The notes beneath the pieces are model-generated. The model saw only the letters and a list, made by a program, of their open reading frames with translations, had not been told where the DNA came from and did not search any database. Source: Pachypanchax playfairii (lineage: Eukaryota > Chordata > Actinopteri > Cyprinodontiformes > Aplocheilidae). Taken from it: 64,000 nt of DNA. The DNA lies in assembly GCA_006937955.1 (NCBI GenBank), contig SSNP01000010.1, positions 5,551,504 through 5,615,503 of the forward strand, given 5' to 3'. The position numbers and the translations under genes were made by a program. This document shows, one piece after another, positions 39,562 to 50,950 of the stretch. Within the stretch, counting starts at the first letter, position 1. Each line of letters begins with the position of its first letter.

Positions 39562-40483
39562 ATACCAGTCAAAGGTTTGGACACACTTTCTCAAATTGAA
39601 TGAGAAAAATAAGTCCAAAGTATTATTTACCAGAACCTAATAAAAACAACTTGGTCTTTATGGGGTTTAAACCAAAACAATTGATGTATTACACTGTAAT
39701 TATTTATCTGCACAAACGGAGTTAGAATGCAGATGTAGTCCTCCTGGTTCAATAGCCTGTGGAAGTGCCTGTAGCTGTAAAACCTTGAATTAACTGCCTT
39801 CTGTCTAACCTTATTAGAGTGTGATCTTGTGAAGAAATTTGGCTCCACTCTTTTATAAAACGTTTCTTTCGTTGATTCAGATTTGCACACATTTAATTCT
39901 GCACAGCCGTTTAATGGGGCTGAGGTCTGGACTGGTGCCACTGTCATACCTTGATTTTTTTTTTTTTCAGCCTTTCTGTTGTGAATTTCTGCTGTATTTG
40001 GGATAATTGGTATACAGAGAAGTTCATATTTGACTACAAGGTTCTCAGGTCTTGTAGCCTCAAAACAAGCATCAGTCCACTGTGCTGACAGCAGGTGATG
40101 TGCATGTGCCAGTGTGTTGTTTGGTCTTCTCCTGATAAGGAACTGGGTTCGTTATCAAGACCTTTGAACTTTAATCTTATCGGTCTAACACGGTGAAGAA
40201 ACTTTGTCCTAAAATCCTTTTAAATGAACCATATTTGTACAATGTGGGTTTTATTTTTGTTTGTTTCTGCTGTCAAGAACTTGTACATCTAACAAACTAA
40301 GAGAGGTCTTAAGAGACAGTTAGACAGCTTTCAGGTTTTCTTTTTTTGCAGTTTTTCTAAGCACTGCTCAGTCTGACATTAGCATGAGGGAGGATTGGCA
40401 GCTGTCCACCTGTGTAGGATTTTCCTCACTGCAGAATGAAGGACTTCAAATAGTTTGGAAATGACCTTATAACTCTTCCACAT
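39562..40483 (-). mobile_element. decayed Tc1-like transposon with transposase on the - strand
   Basis: The right end of the element in its own orientation, ACCAGTCAAAGGTTTGGACA, lies at 39564. Reading the - strand leftward from about 40483, the order of conserved Tc1 segments is kept. At 39933-39910 it encodes SPDLSPIK, the motif that normally reads SPDLxPIE and carries the third catalytic acid of the DDE triad. The Glu codon is AAA (Lys) here, and many stops and frameshifts occur, so the transposase is dead. The region 39750-40483 is the well-supported part; linkage to the terminal repeat at 39564 is likely but not certain. Confidence 0.75.
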
Positions 40484-40497
40484 CCTGTTTCTCTACA

Positions 40498-40690
40498 GCT
40501 GAGTTCACACTGCAGGTCGTAATGCTCACTTCCTACTTTTTACTGAGATCTGAATATTTTTGTATGATCGCTCACATTAAAAATTAACTGTGACCTCCAT
40601 TAGACTACCGTGAGAATAGCTTTTGGGGCCGAAGTGACCTGCAGACACAGATGTAACCTGCGTCTTTCCTCTTCAGACGTGACAGACAAG
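40498..40690. mobile_element. Harbinger-like element fragment
   Basis: It begins GAGTTCACACTGCAGGTCGT followed by AATGCTCACTTCC and, 40 bp on, GATCGCTCACATTA. This matches the reverse complement of the right end of the element at 21237-21860 (GTTCAGACTGCAGGTCTTAA, then AATGCTCAATTC and ATTCGATC). Only one end is visible. The adjoining GGCCGAAGTGACCTGCAGAC may be the eroded other side of a shortened copy. Confidence 0.5.
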
Positions 40691-41553
40691 TTGAATGAAA
40701 TATAACATGATTGTTCATACAAAGATTTTTTTTGTCATATATTAGATGTGTAGTTGATTTAGGACCATATATATCTATATTTTCCTTTAAATCCTGTTCA
40801 ACAAATAACATTACTCTAGATTTTTAGTGCATCGTTATATGTAAAAATTTAGAATTACCGAATATAAACTATGAATGTCATTTAAAATCTTTGAGCACAG
40901 TTTGAGTTCTGTCATGTGACCAGAAAACTAATTAAAATACATCAATAATCTCATTCATCCCTAATATTTTACTGGTTAATTGACACAAATTTTTATTTTA
41001 GTATCTCCTTTTGAACACCACTCCTCCTCTGGGATTATCTTATAAATATGTTATTAAGTAACTCTCGTTCTGTCAAGTCTTAAGCTTATTGGTTCTCAAG
41101 TGGATTTCAGCCACCTTCCTTTCATTCTGAAAATAAAGTCAACACATCAGAAATTATAGCACAGCTTGAAATAAATCTATTTAATTTAGAAGAGGAGCCA
41201 AAATAAATTACTTCAGGCAATCCTAGCAGGCACTTTCAAATCAATCAATCTCTTATTCAACGTATAAAAAATGCAGAGTGACTGTTATAAATGTTTATTA
41301 ACTGCTTCCATCTTTAAGTCCATATATTTACTCAGTTCATGTTCGAATAGATAAAGATGTACAACATTTTCATCAAGTATCATAGATTGTTCTGTTATTC
41401 TCAGTGAACCCTCTGAGCCACATTGTCATCTATACAGTTGAACAGCGTCTTACCTGCTAACGTTGTCTTATTTGAGACCAAACAAGTCATTTAGTGGAGG
41501 GATTTGTCTGTTCATGTGTCCCCCTGTGACTTGTCAGTCACCGCAAGTGCAAA

Positions 41554-41651
41554 GGCCTCCATATCTGACACTTGTCAAGCCAGCTTAAAGTCAAAGCTGC
41601 CCTCTCAAGAGGGTGTTAAAGACATTAGTTCAGGCAAAGCCTATGGAGGCC
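41554..41651. other. nested inverted repeats in intron
   Basis: GGCCTCCATA at 41554-41563 is the exact reverse complement of TATGGAGGCC at 41642-41651. Inside lie two further short palindromes, AGCTTAAAGTCAAAGCT (41582-41598) and CCCTCTCAAGAGGG (41600-41613). A transcript could fold into a branched hairpin of about 98 nt. I do not recognise a known structured RNA, and the long loops argue against a simple microRNA precursor. Confidence 0.4.
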
Positions 41652-42737
41652 AATCATGTTGATCACGTGAGGAAGTGGCGAAGGCTAAAGCGAGGTGAGA
41701 TGTCCAGTTACAAGTTGCTGAATTTGAGATTTCTTGACACACAACAAGAAGGGTGAAATGATTCATCTCCAGTTTTATTTGATATTTTATTTAATATAGT
41801 ACTGATTTTATCATTCTGTTAATGACAGAATCTTTCCTTATTTATTTTTCAAAACCAGTAAGTTTGGGTCTTTGTTGTTACTTTTTCTTTGGTTGTTTTC
41901 TTGTCTTTGATTTCAACATTAAAATGGATTTTTCTGAATCTGTTTAGGATGAGTGTCAGCTGTAAAACCACATCTCATCCACACTTAAAGTCATTTTTCT
42001 AGCCTTCACACTGCTGCTATTTTAGCCCCAAACAGTGACGTCAGAATTTGTAATCCTGCTTTCAAATCCCTAATTGCCTTTGTTGTTGTTCCAACAGAGG
42101 AAACCAGACCTGCTCTATTTCAGGCTTGTCTCTGAATAGCATCTAAAATGCAACTTTAAAAAACTTAAAAGTAGCTGATAGATCTACGTACAGTAGCTTA
42201 TCTCAGCAGCAACATCTTTTTATAATAGTATAAGTCCCCCAAATAAATAAATAAAATAAAGTGTTTTCTGATAAAGATTTTTTTTCCACATTTGTGTTTC
42301 ATATTATCAAACAAGTTGTAATAAAAGACAGATAATCAGAGAAAATGCAAAGTGCAGATTTTAAATGACAATTTTATTTATTGGGGAAAAAGTTCTCCAA
42401 ACAACCACCAATTTATGAACAGATGAGAAACAAAGTCATTGACTTCTTTCAGACTTGAAAGAGTTTTGTAACTCCAGTGAACCACAGTGAGAGACATTAT
42501 CCACAAACAGAGAAAACATGGAGCAGTCGTGAAGCTTCCCAGGAGTGACCGGTCTACCAGCATTACAACAAGAATGTATCAGCCACTCATCCAGAAGGTC
42601 ACAAAAGAACTCAGAAAGCACTTCAGGCCTCATCTGCTCCAGTTAAGGTCAGTGTTCAGGATTCAACAATTAGAAAGAAAAACTAGACAAAATGACCTTA
42701 ATGGTAGAGTTCCAACGTGAAAACTACTGCTGAGTAA

Positions 42738-42800
42738 AATCAGAATCAGAATCGTGTTTATTAGCCAAGTATGTGAGCGAATACATACAAGGAATCTGAA
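42738..42800. repeat. short teleost repeat inserted in the Tc1 element
   Basis: ATCAGAATCAGAATCGTGTT followed by TATTAGCCAAGTATGTG and ACATACAAGGAATCTGA is a decayed form of a widespread fish repeat end (TCAGAATCAGAATC...TTTATTGGCCAAGTATGT...ACATACAAGGAATTTG). It interrupts the transposase frame shortly after GRVP. The sequence up to about 42865 may belong to the same insertion. Confidence 0.6.
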
Positions 42801-43020
42801 AGGAAAAGAAAGACCCATCTCATATTTACTACTACTGTCATTTTTTTCTCATATTTTTTTCATATTTACCAAAAAAAACATCTTAATGATCACCAAGACT
42901 TTTAAGTAAATTGTTTATAGACTGACAAGATGAAGGTGTAGCTTATTGGAAGGTGTCTGTCTTCATACCGACATTCAGACATGGTGATAATGTGATGGTC
43001 TGGGGCTGCTTTGCCCTTCA

Positions 43021-43092
43021 GTCAGTCGGTCGGTCGGTCGGTCGGTCGGTCGGTCGGTCGGTCGGTCGGTCGGTCAGTCAGTCAGTCAGTCT
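43021..43092. repeat. GTCG/GTCA microsatellite
   Basis: One GTCA unit, twelve GTCG units, then four GTCA units and a final GTCT. It lies at the left edge of the repeat that follows. The twelve CpG dinucleotides are unusual in this CpG-poor intron. The array produces a spurious VGRS-repeat open frame that should be ignored. Confidence 0.95.
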
Positions 43093-43423
43093 ATACCTGC
43101 TCATTGCTGTTCAGGGTTGTGGGCAGCTGGTGTCTATCTCCAGAAGTCAGCGGGGTCATTGAGGCAGGGCTACACCTGGACAGGTCACCAGTCCATCACA
43201 GGGCCACATAAAGACAAACAACAACTCTCACACACACACATTTGGACAATTTAGAGTTACTAGTTTAGTTTGTGGGAGAAAACTGGAGTTGCCAGAGAAA
43301 AGCCATATATGTACGGTGCACAGGGAGAACATGCAAACTCCACGCAGAAAGGTCTCAGGACCTTCTCGCTGCACCATCTGCACCACCACGTAGCCTGCTT
43401 TACCTTTCAACATTGATTCATTT
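43093..43423 (+). repeat. teleost interspersed repeat (GTACACCTGGAC...GTCACCA family), copy 2, nested in Tc1
   Basis: Contains TACACCTGGACAGGTCACCA, GTCCATCACAGGGCCA, ACACATTTGGACAATTTAGA, TGTGGGAGAAAACTGGAG and GGGAGAACATGCAAACTCCA, the classical order of a very common fish intronic repeat. It splits the Tc1 transposase at the point where GTGATGGTCTGGGGCTGC ends, so it inserted after the Tc1 element. The related copy at 7468-7720 is older. Confidence 0.75.
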
Positions 43424-45254
43424 AAATCATTCTGCAAAATAGAAACTCTGTTCCAAATTCTTCCACAACAATGTGAAAGTCATATATTTACCACCAAGAC
43501 TAATTATTAGGTTTAGGGGCGAGTACTTTTGTACATGGGAACAGATTGGTTTCTATAATCAAAGAAAACATTTAGAAAGTGCATCTGGTATTTACTCATG
43601 TGTAGTTATTTATTTTTTCGTTATCTGATATTAAAGTATGTTTGATCTGATATATCTGTTTGATCCAACTTAGTGCATTAAGTGGCGCAAACCCCAATCA
43701 CAGTGTGACAAAAACTAAAAACATTAGAAACCTGTAAATACTATTTTACAGCACTTAAACTGCTGCTGATGGAGCAAATGTTTAAGGAATTTTTAAATTT
43801 TGTTGATAGATTTAATTTTTGTTTGAGATGATTTGGGGTGACTTTGATGTTAAGTTGTAATAAATGATAAAAGAAGTGCATTTGCAGTGTGTCAGCATTG
43901 TTTATGAGAAGTAAAATAATCTGCACTGTTTGATTGTGTGTGTGTGTCAGTTCTAACTATAGAATAACAAGCCTCGTAACCAAGATTAGATCCTTCAGTT
44001 GATGCAAACACAAAGCATCTTGTATGATGTAATGATATGATGTATTTCTTATGAGATTGTTTGTTCTTTTGTCTTATTTATGTCAAGTAGGAGTACAAAG
44101 ACGATTGAGCAAGCAACAAAAACCAAAAGGAAAAAAAAATCAAAACCTTGTTAAAAATAGTTAATGATTCATGTGTACAAGCATGTAGTGAGTGTCGTTG
44201 CCATGGTTGGCTGCACTGAAATGTGTGACCTATGCTCACATAGAAAAAGTTCTTATCATCTTGGCACAGGATTTCTTCTCCATCAGGAGGTAATCTCTCA
44301 GCATACCACTGAGACAGAGAAGCAGACAGTGGCTCACTGGAAGATGCTGTAGCTGCTACCAGTGCTCTCCTTCCCGCTTGTCTCATCTATAAATAACACG
44401 ATGCAAAAGGGTGGAAGATACCCTCTGGCTAGGATTTGAAATCAGCTTACCACCTCCTAAATCTTAACCTTAATCTTTACGGTGAAGTAGCTTCGCTCTG
44501 ACCTCAGATCAGTATCAAACTCTAAGTAATTTCATCCAGCAGTTATTCAGCTAAGGCTCAGTAACTTTGGGCTTGGATATAATAGAGCACATGGATTCCT
44601 AAAGCACCATTTCTTGTTTTGTGTGAGATGATTCTTGGGTCGTCTTTTGCAATATTTCACAACTGAGTGGTTTTAAACATTGCCTGTAGAAGAAATTAAA
44701 ATTTTAAACTTGGTAATGTTATTGCAACAAGAAGTCAAAGTGGGTATTCCTGCCTTGCGCCTGCAGGGCATCAGTGAAAGATTCTAGATCACAAACTGAC
44801 AAGGTTTTATACATTTAAAGTAAATAAATAAATAAAAGGGAACACTTAAAACCATTCAGTTTGCTGGATGAGGTCTTGTCCCAGTATGAGGTTTCCTGTC
44901 AGTTGACGCTCGTTTGTTGATTTATTCCTCTTTTCATTTCTGTTTCGTTTTACGTGTGTGCATTGGTTGCGTTAACACTTGTGTTTGACTGCACTCAAAG
45001 AGTGTTGGCTGTTAACACACCTGCTTATGTGTCAGCACATAAACAGGCTCTTATAATGGTGATTATATCCCACCATGGCTTTTAGATTTATTATGTTCTG
45101 AAACATCAATCAGCAAAACTCCAGATTTTATGTCAAGAAAAAATCAATAGTAGCAAAATTACAATAGAGACCGACATACAGGTGGGATTACAGTTTTAGA
45201 TTATTCCTAATTTTTGAAACTGAACCTACAGCACAATACATGCTAATGTATCAA

Positions 45255-45276
45255 CCCACCCCCACCCCCACCCCCC
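45255..45276 (-). other. potential G-quadruplex (C-runs on + strand)
   Basis: Four C-runs of 3, 5, 5 and 6 are separated by single A bases. The - strand therefore has four G-runs with one-base loops, a pattern known to favour very stable G-quadruplexes. Because the gene is on the + strand, this would form in the template strand. No functional link is evident. Confidence 0.6.
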
Positions 45277-46689
45277 ATGTCATGGGACCTTGTGTTTCCC
45301 TCTTCTGCCTAAAAATATACTTTTGCATGAGTTGACTGGCAAAGCAACAGATCAGACTTCATTACATACATATGATAAAGAGAATATGGAGTGCTGCAAA
45401 TAAGTGTTAAAGTCTGGGAGTGAAAACGATTATTTAATGAAGAAAACACTTCTGGATATGTCATTTTCTCTAATAAAATGTTCAAATGCCATTTTTCAAC
45501 TCCTTTTATAGATTCAATGCCAATGAATCAATCAAACAGGGTTTTTATAGTATGAATAATGTTATAAAACAATGAAATGCCAAGCCTTTCTATATGCAAG
45601 TCAACAATGTTTACGGTTTTTTATTTACATAAAAACTGTCATTCTTATGAACCTATGAGCTATAAATAGAAAATATGTTTGAGTTGCACTGGTCTTATAA
45701 GTTATAGCATATTTTGTCTTCTCGATGAACAAGTGAAGAATAAAGGTCAAACCAATTTTGTAAACTCAGACGTATTGAATACACGCTTTATTGTGTATAG
45801 AAATAAAAGCTGGTGGCCAAAAAGCAGACGGTAATGATGCTGCTTTTTTACTGGCAGTAGGAATCTATTCAACATACAATTTTCTGCAGCATCTCCAGGT
45901 GTATATACATATCATGGTTTGGCAGATACAGTCAGCAACCTGCTGGGACTGTGTTGTCAGCAGTGTTGGTCTGTGGACATCACAGCAGGATCAAAACCTG
46001 GCAGTTTGATGAAGAGACCACAGGAAGCTGCCCACAGTCACAGCATCTGGTTCTGTTCATCACTTTTTTGTACCTGTTAAAAGTAAATTTACTCTGTATT
46101 TCTACTTTGAAAGCATATCTGTTGTGGAAAATAGGCCAAATGATTTTTTTTTTATTTAGACAGTAGAGATAAACAATGTCAAAATAAGTTTTTGAGAATA
46201 TAAAATGCTGAACTTTTGCTCAGATTTCTCAAAGACCCAGAGGTCATTGAAAAAGAGTATAAAGTGCTTCTGAATTATATTCGATTTGTTTTGATTCATG
46301 ACTGGGAGTTCTCTCTGACTGTACCAAAACAAATGAACTATAAACAACGATTATCTTTCAGTCATGCTGAAACCAAAGAAAAGATTGAATCTGTATTTTA
46401 ATGTTTGCACGTCTGGGTTATGCTGCTTAGATCCAAGGCTGCACCTGCTGTTGCTGTTAGTTTCTGACTGTCTTCAGTTTGTTTCCCTTCACTCTCTCTG
46501 CATGTTTAGTGCCTCCATCTCCTCTGTGTGTAGCTAATAGAGCTATTTCCCTGTAATTGCAGCAGGTCAGACCCAAAGACAGCAGAAGCCTAGTGTCCCC
46601 CCTCTCCTTTCCATCACCTTCCAGATTACAGGTAGGTGATTTTAGTCATGCTGATAACAAAGCCTTAGCCTCTTCCCTGATCTCTGCCT

Positions 46690-47035
46690 CCAGCTTTAAT
46701 ATTACCTTCTTTTTTTGTTCTTTTATCTTTACTTTCTCTTGCCTTCCTGCACTGCACTTTCCTTCCCAATCTTTTTATTTTCCTCTAACTTTCTTCTCCT
46801 CACCCCTACCATTGATCACTACTCCACCCTGGCCTTGTGCTCCCTTTCTCAGTTTTTTCATCCTTTCTTCTTTTTTTCTATCCTTTTTTTCTTTTCATCT
46901 TTTCCCTGTCATCGACTCTCCTTGTTACTTTTTCCCATCTTCTCCATTCTCTGTGATCTTTTCTTCCACTTGTTCTTTCTTCCTCTCGTTTCCTCATAGA
47001 TTCATTTCCTCTCCTCTTTTTATGTTTTTGCTCTT
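46690..47035. repeat. long pyrimidine-rich tract
   Basis: Roughly 345 bp of almost pure C/T on the + strand with irregular TTCTTT and CCTTTT blocks and few purines. It keeps a 182-codon frame open because stop codons need purines. The Phe/Ser/Pro/Leu-rich product is low complexity and not a plausible protein. It could be a decayed CT/TTC microsatellite. Confidence 0.8.
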
Positions 47036-50000
47036 CCCAATCACCTTTGTAGGCATAACACTGGTTCACAAAAATAAAATCTCAAAGAACAAACTCAAAT
47101 ATTGATTTCAGCTGTACTTGAAAAGCTTTCACAGTAACGGTTATACTTCATCATTGTAATAACTTTAAGAGCTGAAAACATTTCGACTTCTGTAAAGTTA
47201 CAAGCTCATACTGGAGTTTTTAGTGTTGTTGTCAAATCAAATAAAATATTGGACATTAATACAGTAAACTTCAGTTTTAAAAGAGTTGGAGCTGTAAGGA
47301 GAGAAAACTTTGTTTCCACAAAAATAGAATAAAGATAGTAGGACAGCAGACTTTTTCTACCTCTGTGGACTGTAAGCTGTTCTCACATGAGGGATTTCTT
47401 TCCTCCATTGTCAGTTTTTGTACAATAGAAAAATGAGCTCACTGGAGAGTGCACTACAAATGGACTTACAGAGAAGCAGAATACAGAGACTTTTCTCTCT
47501 TATATCGCATCAAGACTGTTCTGTTAGTCCTAAGTTTAATATTCATAAATGCATCAATGTAAAGACTGAAGTGGTTCCCCAGTAACACATAGATTAACAA
47601 TGGATCAACAAACTTGGTATTTGACTTTCAGCTTATGTTTAACAGGGAATTAGACATTTTGCATTTCAAAACCTCCACTTGTCTCTGCAGTTCTCAGGGA
47701 ATTAGGATTTGGCTCTCCTGACTAAGACTTTAAACTCTTAGATGTCTTGTAGGAACAGCTGAAATAATGGGTAAAAAAGTGCCTCAGGTTGAAATGTTAG
47801 TATTTAAGCATTAATGAAATGTCTAAAAAATCTGTTTGAAAAGAGATCAATTCATACTCAGAGTTAAAAAAATTAAAAGGCTTTGAAATTATTCAACATG
47901 TAAAATCTAATGCCGCACACCATATTCAGTTTTGTTGGATTACCTTATAATACTAAAGCATGGTGTCCCTGGTAACAGATGGTGCCAATTAAGGCTTTTG
48001 CTTTTCTCCGGCAGTTTATAATTAAAATGAAACAAGCTCTTGTCACAGAAATGTGTTTTGATGGAGCTCTACAATGTTATAAATTGATTACAGACACTTT
48101 AAGCTGAAACAGCTGCGACTATTCCAGAAAAAAAATACTTCATAAAATGCATTTAAGTAAAAAACAAGAAGCCCAATCACCAGATTAAAACATTGTCATT
48201 TTCTGATTCTAGAACCTTAATGAATGTTTCAGCAGCTTAAATATGTGCAGACAAGTCTGATTAGTCATTAGAGTAAGAACTCTTTATGAAGCCACTCATC
48301 AGGTCTATTTCACTGTCAAAGTTTACTGCACTAAAGTTTTGGTTTTGATTTTTCTGCCTTTTCTGTGAGGCTATATTAAAACTTTTGTGTAGGACTTTTA
48401 TATAAACAATGTTTTCCACCCCTTAAAAACATACCCAGGTAGATGTTGTAAAAAGAAAACCTGGACGTGACAGCATCTGGATTCTGGTTCCCGGGGTTAT
48501 TTATGGCACATCTGTTGAATAATTCCTATTTTCATTCAAAAGTTCTTTATGATAACATTTTCTTTGCAGTTTTTTTAAGACTTATATTGATTCATGTAAA
48601 TGGCAAAATGCATGATTCATACATGCAAGTAAAAATAACAACCATACAGTTCACATGTTTAACTGGGAGGAGTGATGTTTTTCTTTTCTTTTTATAAATC
48701 AGGATGTGTTGTTTCCAGGCAACAAGCTATGACAATAGTGTGTCCTGTTATTTTTTATTACTGTTTTATTTTTACTCCTTTCTGAGTCCACATGAATTCA
48801 CTTTAAGTTACTTTATTGTGATACTGCACATATACATATTCAACCCCAGAATGAGGAGGATGCACATTCTCTTCATTTGGCTTTTGATACAAAATTTTAA
48901 TCTTTCAAAATAATTGCCATTTTTCTTTTCATTAATATGTAATTAAGTATGATAAAGATGAACTTACAAATGAAAACTCGTGGTTAAAAAGGTTTGCAGC
49001 TTGATGTAAAATATATGTAGTCATCCAATAAATCAAGTCATTTTGGGATTTTATAATGTCAAAGACACAGAGAAAAAACTGACTACTCAACATTTTAAAA
49101 TCCTAAATGTAAATAAATCATCCTAAATATATGAATGTCTTTGGGATTCTTGATATTACTGTGCAGAATTTGTTTTCACTGTAGATGGCAGAACAAATAT
49201 TTTAGTTTTGTATTGGTTATTTTTGTATTGGAGTTTTTTAAAACACTTATCGATTCTTTCAAATTGCCAGTTTTTTGTCAAGAATAGAACTTTTTAGATG
49301 ACATGTGTAATTCTCTTTTCAGATTAAACCTACAGTATATGGGGTTAATAACAAATACTGCCTCTAGAAAGTCATTAAAAAATCCTATTTACCTGCTAAC
49401 TAGATAATTGTTAATATATTCATGTGAGATTAATAGTTAAACTGGACTGACTGTAAAAACAAAACAATGTAAATCATTAAAGTAGCTGGACTTTTGGTAC
49501 CCTAAACAAACCATCTGACGTTAAATTGCACAACAAATGGTCTTACAGAGTTGTTTTTATGGCTGTAAGGTGAGAAGGTGAAGAACCTGAATCAGCAAAA
49601 GAGGAAGCGACATGTTACCTCATCTGTTGCATGTTTCCAGAGCTCACAAATTAATACAGTCTCCTCTACAACGAATGCAACAGTATGACCAGTCAATTTT
49701 GTTGTGCTCTGTACTGGCTCTGACATGGAAGATACAGATTAACTTTTATTCTCCGGTCCTCTTTAATCACTCCAAAAAACAATTAAATTTTTTTTTAGCT
49801 GCGTAACTGCATCAGTGCATGTAAATGGCTAATGACTTTTGTTGCTAATAAAACATACAAGACTTTGGTCAGTAAAAAGAAGTTTTTAGAATCCAGAGGA
49901 CACGTGTTTTACTTGCCAAGAACAAGGTAGCAAGATGAAACCCTCTAAACACACAACTGATTTAGGCTGTGGGTAAAGCCTGAATAATTAGCACCAAAAA

Positions 50001-50453
50001 CAACTAGCCTGGCTTCTATATTATTTGATATCTTCCAATTTTAATGTTTCATTGATTTAAAAGTTCAGCATTCTAGTTTGTGACTTCTTTGTGTTATGAA
50101 ACCAGACATTAAGTCAGTATCTTTTTCAACTCAATGCTTAAGATTTATTTCATGTAGCCCAGTTCAGTTAACATGTAGATCTCTATTTTGCAGTGGTTAG
50201 AGTTTTGCATGCAGATAACGTATTTTTTTGTACATGGAAGTTTGTCAGTGAGTTCAAACAGCCATGCATTTACCAGATACATTGAGTGAAAGACCTTCTA
50301 AATTCAATATGACACCTTGAGGGAAAGTAGCTGCCAAATTAGGCCTAATGGAATAAACATGAGCAAAGACATCTTCACAGTTCACAACCAGCGTTGCTGT
50401 TGCATTGTATCCTCTTCCAGCATCTCTACTGAGAGTTGGAAAGCACAGCTTCA

Positions 50454-50682
50454 CAGTAGTTCAGGGGTGCCCAAAGTCAGGCCTCGAGGGCCACTATCCT
50501 GCATGTTTTAGATGTTTCCCTGTTTCAACACACCTGATTCAAATGAACAAGTCGTTAACAGGTTACTGCAGCACTTGTTGAAATGCAGAGGATTAGAATC
50601 AGGTGTGTTGAAGCAGGGAAACATCTAAAACATGCAGGATAGTGGCCCTCGAGGCCTGGAGCTTGACACCCCTGCAGTAGTT
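50454..50682. mobile_element. intact hAT-type MITE with 8-bp target duplication
   Basis: The element spans 50462-50674 (213 bp), starting CAGGGGTG and ending CACCCCTG. It is flanked on both sides by the same 8 bp, CAGTAGTT (50454-50461 and 50675-50682). Eight-base target duplications with CAGGG-type ends are the hallmark of the hAT superfamily. The two arms are nearly perfect inverted repeats for about 80 bp (sharing GGCCTCGAGGGCCACTATCC, TGCATGTTTTAGATGTTTCC and CAACACACCTGATTC), leaving a short centre and no coding capacity. This is a recognised type of abundant fish non-autonomous element. The high arm identity suggests recent insertion. It lies 276 bp before exon 4. Confidence 0.92.
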
Positions 50683-50950
50683 TATGTAGCTCTCAATGTG
50701 CTGCACGAGATGATCATTGCTAATTTATCATTCTGACATGATAAAAGAGAGGGGATAAACCAAACAAAGGGATAATACCTCGCAGGTATGTTTTATTTTC
50801 CCTCCCCACTGCAGTTTTTATCTGTTCTCGATAGGGATTTTTAATGCCAGGATAGAAAGTAAATAATAATTTTTGCATCCTTCGTTTCTGTTAATAAAAA
50901 GATTTTTTTCCTACTACTTATGTTGCACTTTGTTTTGTTGAACTGTGCAG

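Larger units (their letters stand above)
42355..43540 (+). pseudogene. Tc1-like transposon with interrupted transposase pseudogene
   Basis: The 5' part (42355-42725) keeps the familiar Tc1 order: AATTTTATTTATTGGGG near the end, then RNKVIDFFQ, and a longer frame from 42487 reading RDIIHKQRKHGAVVKLPRS, the DNA-binding helix-turn-helix region of Tc1 transposase, ending near NDLNGRVP. The catalytic region resumes at about 42872-43018 (CATCTTAATGATCACCAAGA, then GTGATGGTCTGGGGCTGC) with stops. The 3' part reappears at about 43424-43540 (CTTCCACAACAATGTGAAAG, TTATTAGGTTTAGGGGC). Two other repeats and a microsatellite have inserted between these parts, and the catalytic centre is lost. Not functional. 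Confidence 0.8.
37398..50950 (+). other. thsd7a: 13.5-kb intron between visible exons 3 and 4
   Basis: The largest complete intron in the window, GT-AG and phase 1 (G before, CC after, giving Ala). It is the main collector of mobile elements: a Tc1 remnant at 39562-40483, a Harbinger-like fragment at 40498-40690, a second Tc1 at 42355-43540 with nested repeats and a microsatellite, a G4-capable C-run at 45255, a long pyrimidine tract at 46690-47035, and a hAT MITE at 50462-50674 just before the acceptor. A nested hairpin region lies at 41554-41651. The other stretches (37.4-39.5, 43.6-45.2 and 47.1-50.4 kb) show only unique AT-rich sequence with short A/T runs. Confidence 0.9.

Noticed and set aside
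42953..43162. VGRS-repeat open frame
   Set aside because: A translation of the GTCG microsatellite.
46557..47105. 182-codon open frame on the + strand
   Set aside because: A product of the pyrimidine tract; low-complexity Phe/Ser/Pro/Leu sequence with a non-ATG start.
50254..50454. 66-codon open frame on the - strand abutting the hAT MITE
   Set aside because: Begins at GTG, preceded in frame by a stop once the MITE is removed, with no recognised homology; likely chance.
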